Part shown: one piece after another, positions 10,087 to 19,537 of the stretch
Numbering within the stretch: the first letter of the stretch is position 1
Layout of the letters: the number at the start of each line of letters is the position of its first letter
Source of the DNA: Gammaproteobacteria bacterium Milos-ODIII6
Lineage (GTDB): Bacteria > Pseudomonadota > Gammaproteobacteria > Chromatiales > Chromatiaceae
NCBI GenBank assembly: GCA_029228645.1
Contig: JAPTHR010000012.1
Location: 40,324 to 104,323, forward strand
Direction: 5' to 3'
Length of the DNA: 64,000 bases
Made by a program: the position numbers and the translations under genes
The notes under the pieces: generated by a model
Database searches by the model: none
What the model saw: the letters and a program-made list of their open reading frames with translations, nothing else
Told to the model about the DNA's origin: nothing

Positions 10087-11493
10087 GTGAGTGAGTTCAC
10101 CGACTACAAAGTCGCCGATATGTCCCTGGCCGATTGGGGCCGCAAGGAAATCGCCATCGCGGAAACCGAGATGCCGGGACTGATGGCCCTGCGCGAGAAA
10201 TACGGCCAGGAGAAGCCGCTTGCCGGCGCCCGCATCACCGGGTCGCTGCACATGACCATCCAGACCGCCGTCCTGATCGAGACCCTGGTGGAACTCGGGG
10301 CCGAGGTCCGCTGGTGCTCCTGCAACATTTTCTCCACCCAGGACCATGCGGCCGCCGCAATCGCTGCGCGCGGCATCCCTGTGTATGCCTGGAAGGGCGA
10401 GACGCTCGAGGAGTACTGGTGGTGTACCGAGCAGGTGCTCAACTGGCCGGACGGGGACGGCTGCCCCAACATGATCCTGGACGACGGCGGCGATGCCACC
10501 CTGCTGGTGCACAAAGGCGTGGAATATGCGAAGTCGAGCGTGCCCGAGGCAAAGGAAGGCGACTCGGAAGAGTGGCAGGTGATTCTCGGCGTCCTGAAAC
10601 GCTCTCTGGCAGAAGATCCCCAGCGGTACGTGAAAATGGCCAAGTCGATCCGTGGCGTGACCGAAGAGACCACCACCGGCGTGCATCGCCTTTACGAGAT
10701 GTTCAAAGACGGCAAGCTGCTGTTCCCCGGCATGAACGTTAACGACTCTGTGACCAAGTCCAAGTTCGACAACCTGTATGGCTGTCGGGAGTCGTTGGTG
10801 GACGGAATCAAGCGCGCCACCGACGTGATGATCGCCGGCAAGATATCCCTGGTGTGCGGTTACGGTGATGTCGGCAAGGGGTCGGCACAGTCTCTGCGCG
10901 GCTTGGGCGCCACGGTCTGGGTTACCGAGATCGATCCCATCTGCGCGCTGCAGGCGGCGATGGAAGGCTTCCGCGTGGTCACCATGGAGGAGGCCGCACC
11001 GATCGCGGACATCTTCGTGACCACCACGGGTAACAAGGACATCATCACCCACGACCACATGGCCGCCATGAAGGACCAGGCTATCGTGTGCAACATCGGC
11101 CACTTCGACAATGAGATCCAGGTGGATTCGTTGCGTCAGTACGAGTGGATCAATATCAAGCCGCAGGTCGACCAGATCGTATTCCCGGATGGCCACCGGA
11201 TCACTTTGCTGGCCGAGGGCCGACTAGTGAACCTGGGCTGCGCCACCGGGCATCCGAGTTTCGTGATGTCGAACTCCTTCACCAACCAGGTACTGGCCCA
11301 GATCGAGCTGTTCAGCAAGACGGATGAATACCCGGTGGGTGTCTTCATCCTGCCCAAGAAGCTGGATGAAGAGGTCGCCCGCCTGCACCTGGGAAAGATC
11401 GGCGCCCATCTGACCGAGTTGTCGCAGGACCAGGCGGACTACCTCGGCATACCGGTGGAAGGCCCTTACAAGCCGGAACACTATCGTTACTGA
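10087..11493 (+). CDS. ahcY: Adenosylhomocysteinase (SAH hydrolase)
   Basis: Splits S-adenosylhomocysteine into adenosine and homocysteine, removing the product of methyl transfer. The 468 aa protein has the substrate site near residues 50-60 ([13 protein letters not shown]), the NAD-binding [18 protein letters not shown] near 258, IGHFDNEIQ, and the terminal PEHYRY. The GTG start at 10087 follows AAGGAG and gives the conserved [18 protein letters not shown]-terminus; an upstream ATG at 10030 would run out of the riboswitch and is rejected. Regulated by the SAH riboswitch; metF follows. Confidence 0.97.
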   Translation: MSEFTDYKVADMSLADWGRKEIAIAETEMPGLMALREKYGQEKPLAGARITGSLHMTIQTAVLIETLVELGAEVRWCSCNIFSTQDHAAAAIAARGIPVYAWKGETLEEYWWCTEQVLNWPDGDGCPNMILDDGGDATLLVHKGVEYAKSSVPEAKEGDSEEWQVILGVLKRSLAEDPQRYVKMAKSIRGVTEETTTGVHRLYEMFKDGKLLFPGMNVNDSVTKSKFDNLYGCRESLVDGIKRATDVMIAGKISLVCGYGDVGKGSAQSLRGLGATVWVTEIDPICALQAAMEGFRVVTMEEAAPIADIFVTTTGNKDIITHDHMAAMKDQAIVCNIGHFDNEIQVDSLRQYEWINIKPQVDQIVFPDGHRITLLAEGRLVNLGCATGHPSFVMSNSFTNQVLAQIELFSKTDEYPVGVFILPKKLDEEVARLHLGKIGAHLTELSQDQADYLGIPVEGPYKPEHYRY

Positions 11494-11504
11494 TCGGAAG
11501 AAAT

Positions 11505-11644
11505 TTAACCGCGAAGGACGCAAAGGCCGCGAAGATTCTTCAGCTCTGCCGTCGGCTGACTCCGACGCATGATGCGAGTTGCCGGGGAACTCCCGGCAGC
11601 AACTCTCAAGGCTTGGCGAACTTCGCGTCCTTAGCGGTTTATTT
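11505..11644. repeat. Long inverted repeat between ahcY and metF
   Basis: The left arm (11505-11534, TTAACCGCGAAGGACGCAAA...) is mirrored by the right arm (11612-11644, reverse complement AATAAACCGCTAAGGACGCGAAG-type). An inner hairpin GTTGCCGGG...CCCGGCAGCAAC lies at about 11578-11602. Arms about 30 bases long enclose about 75 bases, giving a MITE- or REP-like element that fills almost the whole gap before metF. Such GAAGGACGCGAAG-type arms are, to my knowledge, common intergenic repeats in proteobacteria. It could also act as a bidirectional transcription block. Confidence 0.65.
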
Positions 11645-11650
11645 ACTCTT

Positions 11651-12487
11651 ATGAATACCCAAAAGACTTTCAGCTTCGAGCTCTTCCCGCCCAAGACCGA
11701 GAAGGGCTTCGACAACATGCGTCGCACGGTCGCGGCGCTGAATGCGAAGAACCCGGCGTTCTTTTCCTGCACCTACGGGGCGGGCGGCTCGACCCAGAAC
11801 AATACCTTCGCCACCGTGGATTGGCTGCGTGAGCAGGACATCGACACGGCGCCCCACCTGACCTGCATCGGGAACACCATCGACGAGACGATTGCGATCC
11901 TGGCGCGCTACCGCGATCAGGGCATCCACCGTATTGTCGCCCTGCGGGGCGACCGCCCTTCAGGCACCGGCATTGGTGGCGGAGACCTCTCCTATGCCAA
12001 TGAACTGGTCACCCTGATCCGTTCGGAATTTGCGGATCACTTCCACATCGAGATCGCCGCCTATCCCGAGATGCATCCACAGGCACGTGACTTCCTGACC
12101 GATATCGAAAATTTCTGCAACAAGGCACGCGCTGGCGCGGATTCGGCCATCACCCAGTACTTCTTCAATGTGGATGCCTACGCGCATTTCGTGGATCAGT
12201 GCCATCAGCGCGGGGTCACGTTGCCGATCGTTCCCGGCATCATGCCGATCACCAACTTCAGCAACCTGGCGCGTTTCTCGGATGCCTGCGGTGCGGAGAT
12301 TCCCCGCTGGATACGCAAACGACTGGAAGGTTTCGGTGACGACAGCGCAAGCATCCGCGCATTCGGCGCCGATGTCGTCACCGAGTTATGCCAGAAGTTG
12401 CTGGATGCGGGCTCCCCCGGCCTGCATTTCTACACCATGAACCAGGCGGGCCCAACCCTCGAGATCTGGGATCGACTCGGGCTCTGA
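11651..12487 (+). CDS. metF: 5,10-methylenetetrahydrofolate reductase
   Basis: Flavin enzyme making 5-methyl-tetrahydrofolate for methionine synthesis. The 278 aa length is slightly shorter than E. coli MetF (296 aa). Visible motifs are FSFELFPPKTEKG at the N-terminus (catalytic Glu), TYGAGGST, and the LRGDRP segment near residue 98 with PEMHPQA for flavin and folate binding. The ATG at 11651 begins the conserved region; the in-frame extension to 11579 would be translated repeat sequence. It completes a methyl-cycle group with metK and ahcY. Confidence 0.95.
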   Translation: MNTQKTFSFELFPPKTEKGFDNMRRTVAALNAKNPAFFSCTYGAGGSTQNNTFATVDWLREQDIDTAPHLTCIGNTIDETIAILARYRDQGIHRIVALRGDRPSGTGIGGGDLSYANELVTLIRSEFADHFHIEIAAYPEMHPQARDFLTDIENFCNKARAGADSAITQYFFNVDAYAHFVDQCHQRGVTLPIVPGIMPITNFSNLARFSDACGAEIPRWIRKRLEGFGDDSASIRAFGADVVTELCQKLLDAGSPGLHFYTMNQAGPTLEIWDRLGL

Positions 12488-12499
12488 GGGACGCGGCGC

Positions 12500-13237
12500 G
12501 TGCGCATTCCGCGGGTATTCTGCGATGGGCCATTGGCAAGCGGTCAGCAAGCACTGCTGGACGAGCAGGCCAGCCGCCACCTGCTACGGGTGCTGCGACT
12601 CAGGCGCGGCGACCCGATCGTGCTCTTCGACGGTTCAGGGCGGGATTTCGAGGCGCGCCTCGGGAGTGGGAGCAAATCGGCCCTGACCGCAGAGGTTGGC
12701 GATGTCCAGCATTGTGAGACGCCGCCGGCGCTGAAAATCCACCTCGCGATCGGTGTCTCGCGCGGCGAGCGAATAGACTACGCCCTGCAGAAGGCGGTGG
12801 AGCTTGGGGTGTGGCGGATACAACCCCTGTTTACCGAACGAAGTGTGGTGCGCCTGTCGGGCGAACGCCTGGCCTCTCGCCAAGCGCACTGGCAGGGCGT
12901 GGTCCGGCATGCCTGCGGGCAATCCGGGCGCAGCCTGATTCCGGCGCTGCGGGACGCCAGGCCATTCGACCGGTGGCTGAGCGAATTCAGCGGCCGGGGA
13001 CTTCTACTTGACCATCGGGCGCCCTCCGGACTGAAGGGGGTCGACCACCCCGGGGAGGAAGTCACCCTGCTGGTCGGCCCGGAGGGTGGCTTATCACCGA
13101 CAGAGCGCGATGCCGCTACCCGCAAAGCGTTTCAAGCGATCCGCCTGGGGCCCCGCATCCTGCGCACGGAAACGGCGCCCCTGGCCGCCATATCTGCACT
13201 GCAAACCCTGTGGGGAGACTTCGACGGCCCCACTTGA
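12500..13237 (+). CDS. rsmE: 16S rRNA (uracil-1498-N3)-methyltransferase
   Basis: SPOUT-family methyltransferase acting on U1498 of 16S rRNA. The 245 aa protein has an N-terminal PUA-like domain (RIPRVFCDGPL..., SRHLLRVLRLRRGD) and the C-terminal trefoil-knot SAM site with LLVGPEGGLSPTERDAA near 192-208 and LGPRILRTETAPLAA near 219-234, both hallmark RsmE motifs. It starts with GTG 12 bases after metF. An S-adenosylmethionine user beside metK-ahcY-metF is fitting but probably coincidental. Confidence 0.95.
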   Translation: MRIPRVFCDGPLASGQQALLDEQASRHLLRVLRLRRGDPIVLFDGSGRDFEARLGSGSKSALTAEVGDVQHCETPPALKIHLAIGVSRGERIDYALQKAVELGVWRIQPLFTERSVVRLSGERLASRQAHWQGVVRHACGQSGRSLIPALRDARPFDRWLSEFSGRGLLLDHRAPSGLKGVDHPGEEVTLLVGPEGGLSPTERDAATRKAFQAIRLGPRILRTETAPLAAISALQTLWGDFDGPT

Positions 13238-13289
13238 GCAGGACTTCAGCGTGTGATGCATCACCGCTCTGCAAAAGATCGCGGTTCGC

Positions 13290-13754
13290 TCAAGTGAAAT
13301 CCTCCAGACGGCGTTCAAGCTCCAAAAGATCGGGTATCAGGGCGGGCGCTCCGTTGAACCGCAGCACCGCCTGTATCGGTGCTTGCGCGAGTTCGGCCGC
13401 CGCCACCTCCGCGTGCATCTGGTCCGCACTGATCCGCACCAGACGCGGTATCGACAGGCCGATGATGCCAAGAAAGTAGTCGGCATTCCCGCTCAGGGAT
13501 TGACAGACGACGATACGCCGCCGCTGGCTGGAGACCACCCAGGGCTGCCCCAACAGATGTTCGAACTGAACCACGATGAGCCGGCGCCGCTGCCAGTCCG
13601 TGGCACCGGCAACCCAGTCGGGCGCGCCAGCCAGGGGCGCCAGCTCCCGGTCGCCGATGATGTCGACGACTGCCTCGTTTGGCAGCAGCAGTGTGTGTTC
13701 CTGCAGGGGGATCGCTATCCCGCGGATCTCCATTCCCGCTGCCGCGGCATTCAC
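13290..13754 (-). CDS. chpC: CheW-like adaptor of the Chp/pilus chemosensory system (ChpC-like)
   Basis: A 154 aa protein that is essentially one CheW domain: GIAIPLQEHTLLLPNEAVVDII opens the first sub-barrel, and DWVAGATDWQRRRLIVVQFEHLLG fits the second. Its GTG start overlaps the chpA stop by four bases (GTGA), so it is translated with chpA; an internal ATG at codon 8 is an alternative. By position it corresponds to ChpC of Pseudomonas, an optional adaptor linking receptors to the kinase. Last gene of the cluster. Confidence 0.8.
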   Translation of the reverse strand: MNAAAAGMEIRGIAIPLQEHTLLLPNEAVVDIIGDRELAPLAGAPDWVAGATDWQRRRLIVVQFEHLLGQPWVVSSQRRRIVVCQSLSGNADYFLGIIGLSIPRLVRISADQMHAEVAAAELAQAPIQAVLRFNGAPALIPDLLELERRLEDFT

Positions 13755-16700
13755 GCCTCTACCCCGGCCAGAACGCTGTAGATGTTCTCCAGCAGTTCGG
13801 CTTCCTGGTAGGGTTTGCCAAGATAACGCTTAACACCCAGATCGACCGCATGCAGGCGATGCTTGGTGCCGGTGCGCGAGGTGATCATGATGATCGGCAC
13901 ATCGCGGAGCGTCTCGGAGCTCTGCATGTGCCGCGCCAGCTCGAACCCGTCCATACGCGGCATCTCGATATCGAGCAGCACCACGTCCGGCTTCTCCTGC
14001 TGCAGCATCGCGAGCGCATCCACGCCGTCTCTGGCTGTCGTAACCGCCATGTTGTGACGCTCCAGAAGCCTTCCGGTCACTTTGCGCACGGTAATCGAGT
14101 CGTCGACTACCAGGACCCGAATGCCTTCGGCCGCCTCTTCCTCGGCTACCGCGCTTGGCAGTGTCTGTTGCGCGGTCTCCATACGCATCAGCGCCACCAT
14201 GTCGAGGATCAGGGCAACGTTTCCGTCCGCCAGGATGGTGCCGCCACTGAACCAGCGAATCCCGCTGAGCTGGGTACCAATGGACTTGACGACCACCTCG
14301 CGATTTCCGAGCAGGCGATCCACCTGGAGGGCGACCCGATGCTCACCGGACCTCACCAAAAGAATGGGCAGCCAGCGTGCCGTTTCGGGCAGCTGACGGG
14401 GCCCCAGACCGAGCAGATCGCCAAGATAGCGCACCCGGTAGTCCTTTCCATCGAACTCGAAGGCCTCCTGCTCGCCGCGATAACAGGCCTCCAGTTCATC
14501 CTTCGCTATGCGGCTGATCCCATCCATGCTGCCATGCGGGACCACGAAAATCTCGTCTCCCACGGCAACCAGGAGGGCCTCGCTGATGGCGAGCGTGAAC
14601 GGCAGGCGAATCACGAAGCGTGCCCCCTTTCCCGGGTCCGAATGGATATCCAGGCTGCCGCCGAGCTGTTTTATCTCGCTGGCAACCACGTCCATACCGA
14701 CACCGCGGCCCGCGACCTGCGAAACACCGGCACTGGTCGACAGGCCGGCCTCCAGGATGAAGGCATCCAGCTCCTCTCCGGAGATGTCCACGGAAGGATC
14801 GATCAAGCCCTTGCCTTCCGCCTTGCGCCGGATGGCGTCGCGGTCCAGTCCGCGCCCATCGTCAGAGACGGTCAGCACGACCTCCGAACCCTCGCGTCCG
14901 ACATCCAGGGAAATGCGCCCGAGCGATGGCTTGCCGGCCTTACGGCGCTCATCCGCGGACTCGATACCGTGGGCCACGGCATTGCGCAGCATGTGCTCGA
15001 GGGGGCCGATCATCTTGTCCAGGATGCTGCGATCGATCTCTCCCTGTTCGCCGCTCAGCACGAGCTCCGCCTTTTTCCCGAGTGTCTGCGCTGTCTGGCG
15101 CACCAAGCGCTGCAAGCGGGTGGCTCGTGACCCGACCGGCACCATGCGGGTGCGCAGCAGTCCTTCCTGGAGGTCGTTGTGAATTCGGGCCTGCTGCTGC
15201 AGCAGGGTCTCGGTGTCGCGGGTCATCTCGCCCAGCGTCGTTCCGATGTTGCTCAGATCCTCGGTGGTCTCGGAGAGCGCACGTGAGAGCTGTTGGATCA
15301 TCGAATAACGATCCATTTCGAGCGGGTCGAATCCGGCCGGCAAATCGCCTTCGTGTTGGCGTTCGTGCCCGGACAGGATCTGTGCCTCGGTTTCGTTCTC
15401 GAGTTTCCGAAGCTGATCCTGCAGGCGACTGATGGTCTGGAACAACTCTTCGATGTTTTGCCCGAACAGCTTGTTCTGCTGTTCAATCCGGGCGCCGTAG
15501 ATATGCATCTCGCCCGCGTTGTTCACCATACCGTCGAGTAGCGCCGCAGACACCCTGACCTGGTCGCGACTGGGAGCCTGCTCGGTTTCCTCTTCCGGCG
15601 GAGGCTGGTGGGGTTTCTGCTGCGACGACTCCTCCCGATTTCCGGAATCGGGGAACTGGATGATGCGGGAATCCTCTCCGATGCCGCTGAGAAGGTCACC
15701 ATCACCCCGCGGCAGCGCCGAGGGTTCCGAAATTCCGGTTTCCGACAGCAGTTCCGAATCGGTCAAGAGTTCGGAATCCGGCAGCGAGTAGGACTCCTCC
15801 AGCTGTTCCAGTTCATCCAGCGCCTGCAGATCGTCCTGCTCGTCCACCTCTGCAGGCGAATCCGACGCAACAATCGCATCCGCTGCCGGCGTCGGGACAG
15901 GCTCCTGGTCCTGCTCCGCGCCCTCTTCCCCGTTCTCCGGTTCGGCCTCGAGCGTGCTCTCCTCCCGATCTGGCGGCGCCACCGCGGCCTCCGGATCCGC
16001 ACCGCGCACGACGGCCTCGAGTTGCGCGATGAGCGCGGGCTGCGCCTCGAGGGGGATACCCTGCTCGAGACCCTCGACCTGATCGGCGAGAGCATCCAGG
16101 GTCTCTCTGACCAGTTCCAGGATCCCGGAATCGGGCGTCGTGCGCCGCTCCACGATTCCCTCGAGAAGTGATTCGGCCGCATGCGTGAGATCGCCTATCG
16201 CGGACAGCGATGCCAGTCGGGCGCCGCCTTTCATGGTATGCAGCCCGCGCTGCATCTGTGCCACGGCCTGCGAGTCCGCAAAATCGGCGTTCCAGTCGAC
16301 GAATGCCGCTTCCAGCAGATCGATCAGTTCGCGCGCCTCCTCGATGAAGATGGCGGCCAACTCTTCGTCGTACTCATCGGATTCCGCCGAGGCCATCTCG
16401 AGCCGCTCTAGCGGCTCCTGGTCGAGCCGCTCGACCTCCCTGGCGATGTCGTTCAGCAGCGCCTCAGAGTGGGGCATGTCGGCGCCCGGCCGGTTGATCA
16501 CCTCCAGCAGCGACTGCATGGTTGCGTGCCCGCGCTCGAGCAGATCCAGCAGAGACGCATTCACCGCCTGGCCTTTGTCCGCACGCGCAGCAACCCAGTG
16601 CTCCAGCTTTCCGGCCACCTGCGCCAGTGGCGCCACCCCAGCCATGTCCGCGCTGCCGCGCAGGGTATGCAGGGATCTCTTCAGATCATCGCTGTAGTCG

Positions 16701-19489
16701 CACTCCGCGGGCGCAGCTTTGCAACGCTCCAGGTACTGTTGCAGAACATCCAGATGCTCCTCTGTCTCCCGCCTGAAGATATCGAACAGGGTCGCCTCGA
16801 GTTCGATTGGCGCCGGAAGCTCGGAGGCAGGCGGCATTTCAGCCTCGGCCGGAGCATCATCCACTTCAGCCGGGTTCCCGTTGAGAAGGTCCGACTCCGC
16901 TTGGGCTTCGGCCTCTTTCTCGAGTTCGAGTTCACCCTCGAACCCTTGTCCTTGTGCGGCCCCGGTTGCAACTTCAGCTCCGCTGTCGAGCCCGTGGCCC
17001 TCGGCGAGAGACTGGTCCTCGGGCGGGACCAGCGGTACAGGGATCGCCTGCTGCACTTCACTGTCGACGGGCAAAGCCGACTCCTCATGCAGCGCCGCCA
17101 CCGGAAGCGCTTCTGGCGGTTCCGCCGGAGGCTCGATGTCTATCGTCTCGACGGGAGCGGTTTGCAGCGACTCCCCAAGGGAAAGCTCCAGTCCCTCCTC
17201 GGAAATCTCTCCGGCCCCCACGGAAGCTGGCAATGCTTCGCCATTCGCCATCGCGAAGGCACGCTCCTGCAGGGACTCGACCTCCGGTGCCGAATTGCCA
17301 CTGGCGCCGATCCGCGCGACCAGTTCGGGCAACAGCCGGGCAGCCTCCTCGACCAGCCCGACCACCTCCTGTCCGGCAGTGACCGTTCCGTCAATGACAC
17401 GATTCAGCAGGTTCTCCATGGACCACGCGAACTCGCCGATTTCGCTCGCCCCTACCAGACGTCCGCTGCCCTTGAGGGTGTGGAAGGAGCGACGCAGCAG
17501 GGCCAAAGGCTCCTCCGATTCCGGCTGATCCCGCCATGCAGGGCATTGCGCCTGGATATTCTCCACCTCCTCATTGGCTTCCTCGAGAAAGACATCGAGA
17601 ATCTCCGGATCGATCAGGCTCTCGGATGCGGGCGCCGATTCGGCGGTCTCTGCGTCGCCGGGGGCGTCCGGTGTTGCCTCGTCGGGAATAAGTTCGGAAT
17701 CCGTTACGCCGGCCACGTCGCCTGCAGCGAGCACCGCCTCTTCGGGGTCGGCGGCCGCTGCCGGTTCGATCGTTTCCTCACCAAGCAGCTGCAGCAGCGC
17801 CTGGTCCGCGGTGTCCAGCGCACGGTCGTGTCCCAGCGCGGGGCGTAGCAAGTAGGACAGGTAGTATTCAATTCCGCCGAACAAGTCGGCAAGTGCGTCC
17901 GCCTCATCGGACTCGGGCGCGGGCCTGTCTCCCTGGGCATGGCGCTCGATGTAGCGGCCCAGTCCCTCGATCAGGGCGGATACGCGCGGCTGATTGACGA
18001 TCGCCAATGCGCCCGCGAGCGAACGCAAGGCCACCGGCACCTCAAGCAGCACGGTGTTTGCCTCGCCCCCTTCGATGTAAGCCGACAATGCCTCACGAAG
18101 TCTGGCGAGTTCCAGAACCACAAGATCGAGCGTGGTCTGCACATGCGCGCGATACTCGGCTTGCGACATATCCAGTGCCGACACGGCGCCGTTGCCCCCT
18201 TCGACAAGTTTCGTCGCGCTGACCTGCGACAGGTCGAGCAGCGCCGATTCGATCGCCAGAAGATCCCCGGCCAGCGCCATGAGGACGTTCTCATGCGGCT
18301 CCTGCTGCGTATCCACGCTCTTCCGGATTTCTTCGATATGCGGGTGAAGACGGTCCCGCAGCTCGACCAATTCCAGCATGCCGAGGGTATCCCCAAGCCG
18401 ACCCAGGGGCTCCGCGAGCCCGGCCAAACGCGTCAGGTCGCCCCGGTCCCCGCGCACGTAGGACTCCAGACGATCGGTGATCAGCGCCAGGTCCTGTTTG
18501 AGCGCGCCACCGACCGCGGCGAACGCCCCGCTGTCCGCTCCGGCATACCCGGGGGAGGACTCCAGCACGTCCCCCGCCTCCGCAAAGACCTGGTCCAGGT
18601 GGTATTCCGCTCGCAATTCGAGCAGCGAGGAATCGGCCGAATCGGCACGCGCGAGGTGGTAGAGGACATTCTTCAGGAGTTCCAGCGGAATACCGCGGGC
18701 AGCGCGCTCCTCGCCCTCGTCCATGATGGCCTTCAATACCCGGTCGATGCGCCCGAATACGACCTTTAGGGTGGGCACCACCTCGACGCTGTGTGCGCCG
18801 ATGGCATGCAGCAACACCGCCGTGGCATCCATCAGCCGGCGCAGCGGTGCGGTCCGGGTGAGCTCGGCAATTCCCTGTATGACGGCCTGCATGTCCTGCA
18901 AACCACTTGCAGAATCCTTATCCCGCATCCAGGCCAGCAGACCGCGATGAAATATCGGGCGCCGGGCGGCGACCAGCGCCGGAAGGTCGGGATTCCCGGT
19001 ACCCGCCGGTACCTTCTGCTCCCCACCGAGTTCGAAGTCGAGTCGCGGCGCAAGCAGCGCCATCCTGGAAACAGCCGCCTGGCCCTGCGCCGACCGGATC
19101 TCGTTGACCAGCGGAAGAAGCGAGACCGGGATATCGGGCTCACCCTTCTCCAACCGTTCCAGGTAAGCCGGCAGCTGGACGATACCGAGCATCAGGGCAT
19201 CGGCGGCAGCCGCCCGGTCCGATACCGCGTTGCGGTTCAGGGCGTCCGCGAGTTGCTCGAGATGGGCTGCGATGAGCGCCGCACCGTAGATCCTGGCGAC
19301 CCCCAGGGCCCCCCTGACCTGATGCAGAGTCTGAATGACTTGGTTGAGTTCGTCGCGTGAATCGTCGACGAATTCCTCCAGCCCCCGCCTCGCCTGGACC
19401 AGCTTCTCGTCGACATCCTCCCGGATCCAACCCAGCCCGGCCGTTTCTGTTGTCAGATCCTTGCTCATGGTTTCCTTGGAATTCTGCAT
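13751..19489 (-). CDS. chpA: Multi-Hpt hybrid histidine kinase ChpA (type IV pilus chemotaxis)
   Basis: A 1912 aa CheA-type kinase controlling type IV pilus function. Three canonical phosphotransfer (Hpt) sites are visible: RSFHTLKGSG (His about 670), RSLHTLRGSA (about 941) and RGLHTMKGGA (about 1084); the first about 600 residues are helical and look like degenerate Hpt-like modules. Acidic Glu/Pro-rich linkers separate them. The CheA core follows: dimerisation near 1320, ATPase with HMLRNAVAHGIE (about 1500), DDGRGLD and GRGVGMDV, then a CheW domain. A C-terminal receiver starts at VLVVDDSITVRK (about 1790) with the acceptor Asp in LLDIEMPRMDG. Pseudomonas ChpA has the same plan with more phospho-sites. 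Confidence 0.93.
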   Translation of the reverse strand: MQNSKETMSKDLTTETAGLGWIREDVDEKLVQARRGLEEFVDDSRDELNQVIQTLHQVRGALGVARIYGAALIAAHLEQLADALNRNAVSDRAAAADALMLGIVQLPAYLERLEKGEPDIPVSLLPLVNEIRSAQGQAAVSRMALLAPRLDFELGGEQKVPAGTGNPDLPALVAARRPIFHRGLLAWMRDKDSASGLQDMQAVIQGIAELTRTAPLRRLMDATAVLLHAIGAHSVEVVPTLKVVFGRIDRVLKAIMDEGEERAARGIPLELLKNVLYHLARADSADSSLLELRAEYHLDQVFAEAGDVLESSPGYAGADSGAFAAVGGALKQDLALITDRLESYVRGDRGDLTRLAGLAEPLGRLGDTLGMLELVELRDRLHPHIEEIRKSVDTQQEPHENVLMALAGDLLAIESALLDLSQVSATKLVEGGNGAVSALDMSQAEYRAHVQTTLDLVVLELARLREALSAYIEGGEANTVLLEVPVALRSLAGALAIVNQPRVSALIEGLGRYIERHAQGDRPAPESDEADALADLFGGIEYYLSYLLRPALGHDRALDTADQALLQLLGEETIEPAAAADPEEAVLAAGDVAGVTDSELIPDEATPDAPGDAETAESAPASESLIDPEILDVFLEEANEEVENIQAQCPAWRDQPESEEPLALLRRSFHTLKGSGRLVGASEIGEFAWSMENLLNRVIDGTVTAGQEVVGLVEEAARLLPELVARIGASGNSAPEVESLQERAFAMANGEALPASVGAGEISEEGLELSLGESLQTAPVETIDIEPPAEPPEALPVAALHEESALPVDSEVQQAIPVPLVPPEDQSLAEGHGLDSGAEVATGAAQGQGFEGELELEKEAEAQAESDLLNGNPAEVDDAPAEAEMPPASELPAPIELEATLFDIFRRETEEHLDVLQQYLERCKAAPAECDYSDDLKRSLHTLRGSADMAGVAPLAQVAGKLEHWVAARADKGQAVNASLLDLLERGHATMQSLLEVINRPGADMPHSEALLNDIAREVERLDQEPLERLEMASAESDEYDEELAAIFIEEARELIDLLEAAFVDWNADFADSQAVAQMQRGLHTMKGGARLASLSAIGDLTHAAESLLEGIVERRTTPDSGILELVRETLDALADQVEGLEQGIPLEAQPALIAQLEAVVRGADPEAAVAPPDREESTLEAEPENGEEGAEQDQEPVPTPAADAIVASDSPAEVDEQDDLQALDELEQLEESYSLPDSELLTDSELLSETGISEPSALPRGDGDLLSGIGEDSRIIQFPDSGNREESSQQKPHQPPPEEETEQAPSRDQVRVSAALLDGMVNNAGEMHIYGARIEQQNKLFGQNIEELFQTISRLQDQLRKLENETEAQILSGHERQHEGDLPAGFDPLEMDRYSMIQQLSRALSETTEDLSNIGTTLGEMTRDTETLLQQQARIHNDLQEGLLRTRMVPVGSRATRLQRLVRQTAQTLGKKAELVLSGEQGEIDRSILDKMIGPLEHMLRNAVAHGIESADERRKAGKPSLGRISLDVGREGSEVVLTVSDDGRGLDRDAIRRKAEGKGLIDPSVDISGEELDAFILEAGLSTSAGVSQVAGRGVGMDVVASEIKQLGGSLDIHSDPGKGARFVIRLPFTLAISEALLVAVGDEIFVVPHGSMDGISRIAKDELEACYRGEQEAFEFDGKDYRVRYLGDLLGLGPRQLPETARWLPILLVRSGEHRVALQVDRLLGNREVVVKSIGTQLSGIRWFSGGTILADGNVALILDMVALMRMETAQQTLPSAVAEEEAAEGIRVLVVDDSITVRKVTGRLLERHNMAVTTARDGVDALAMLQQEKPDVVLLDIEMPRMDGFELARHMQSSETLRDVPIIMITSRTGTKHRLHAVDLGVKRYLGKPYQEAELLENIYSVLAGVEA

Positions 19490-19537
19490 GCAGGCAGCCC
19501 AATAACAATGGTGGATCGGTCAGTGGCGCACGCCGAC

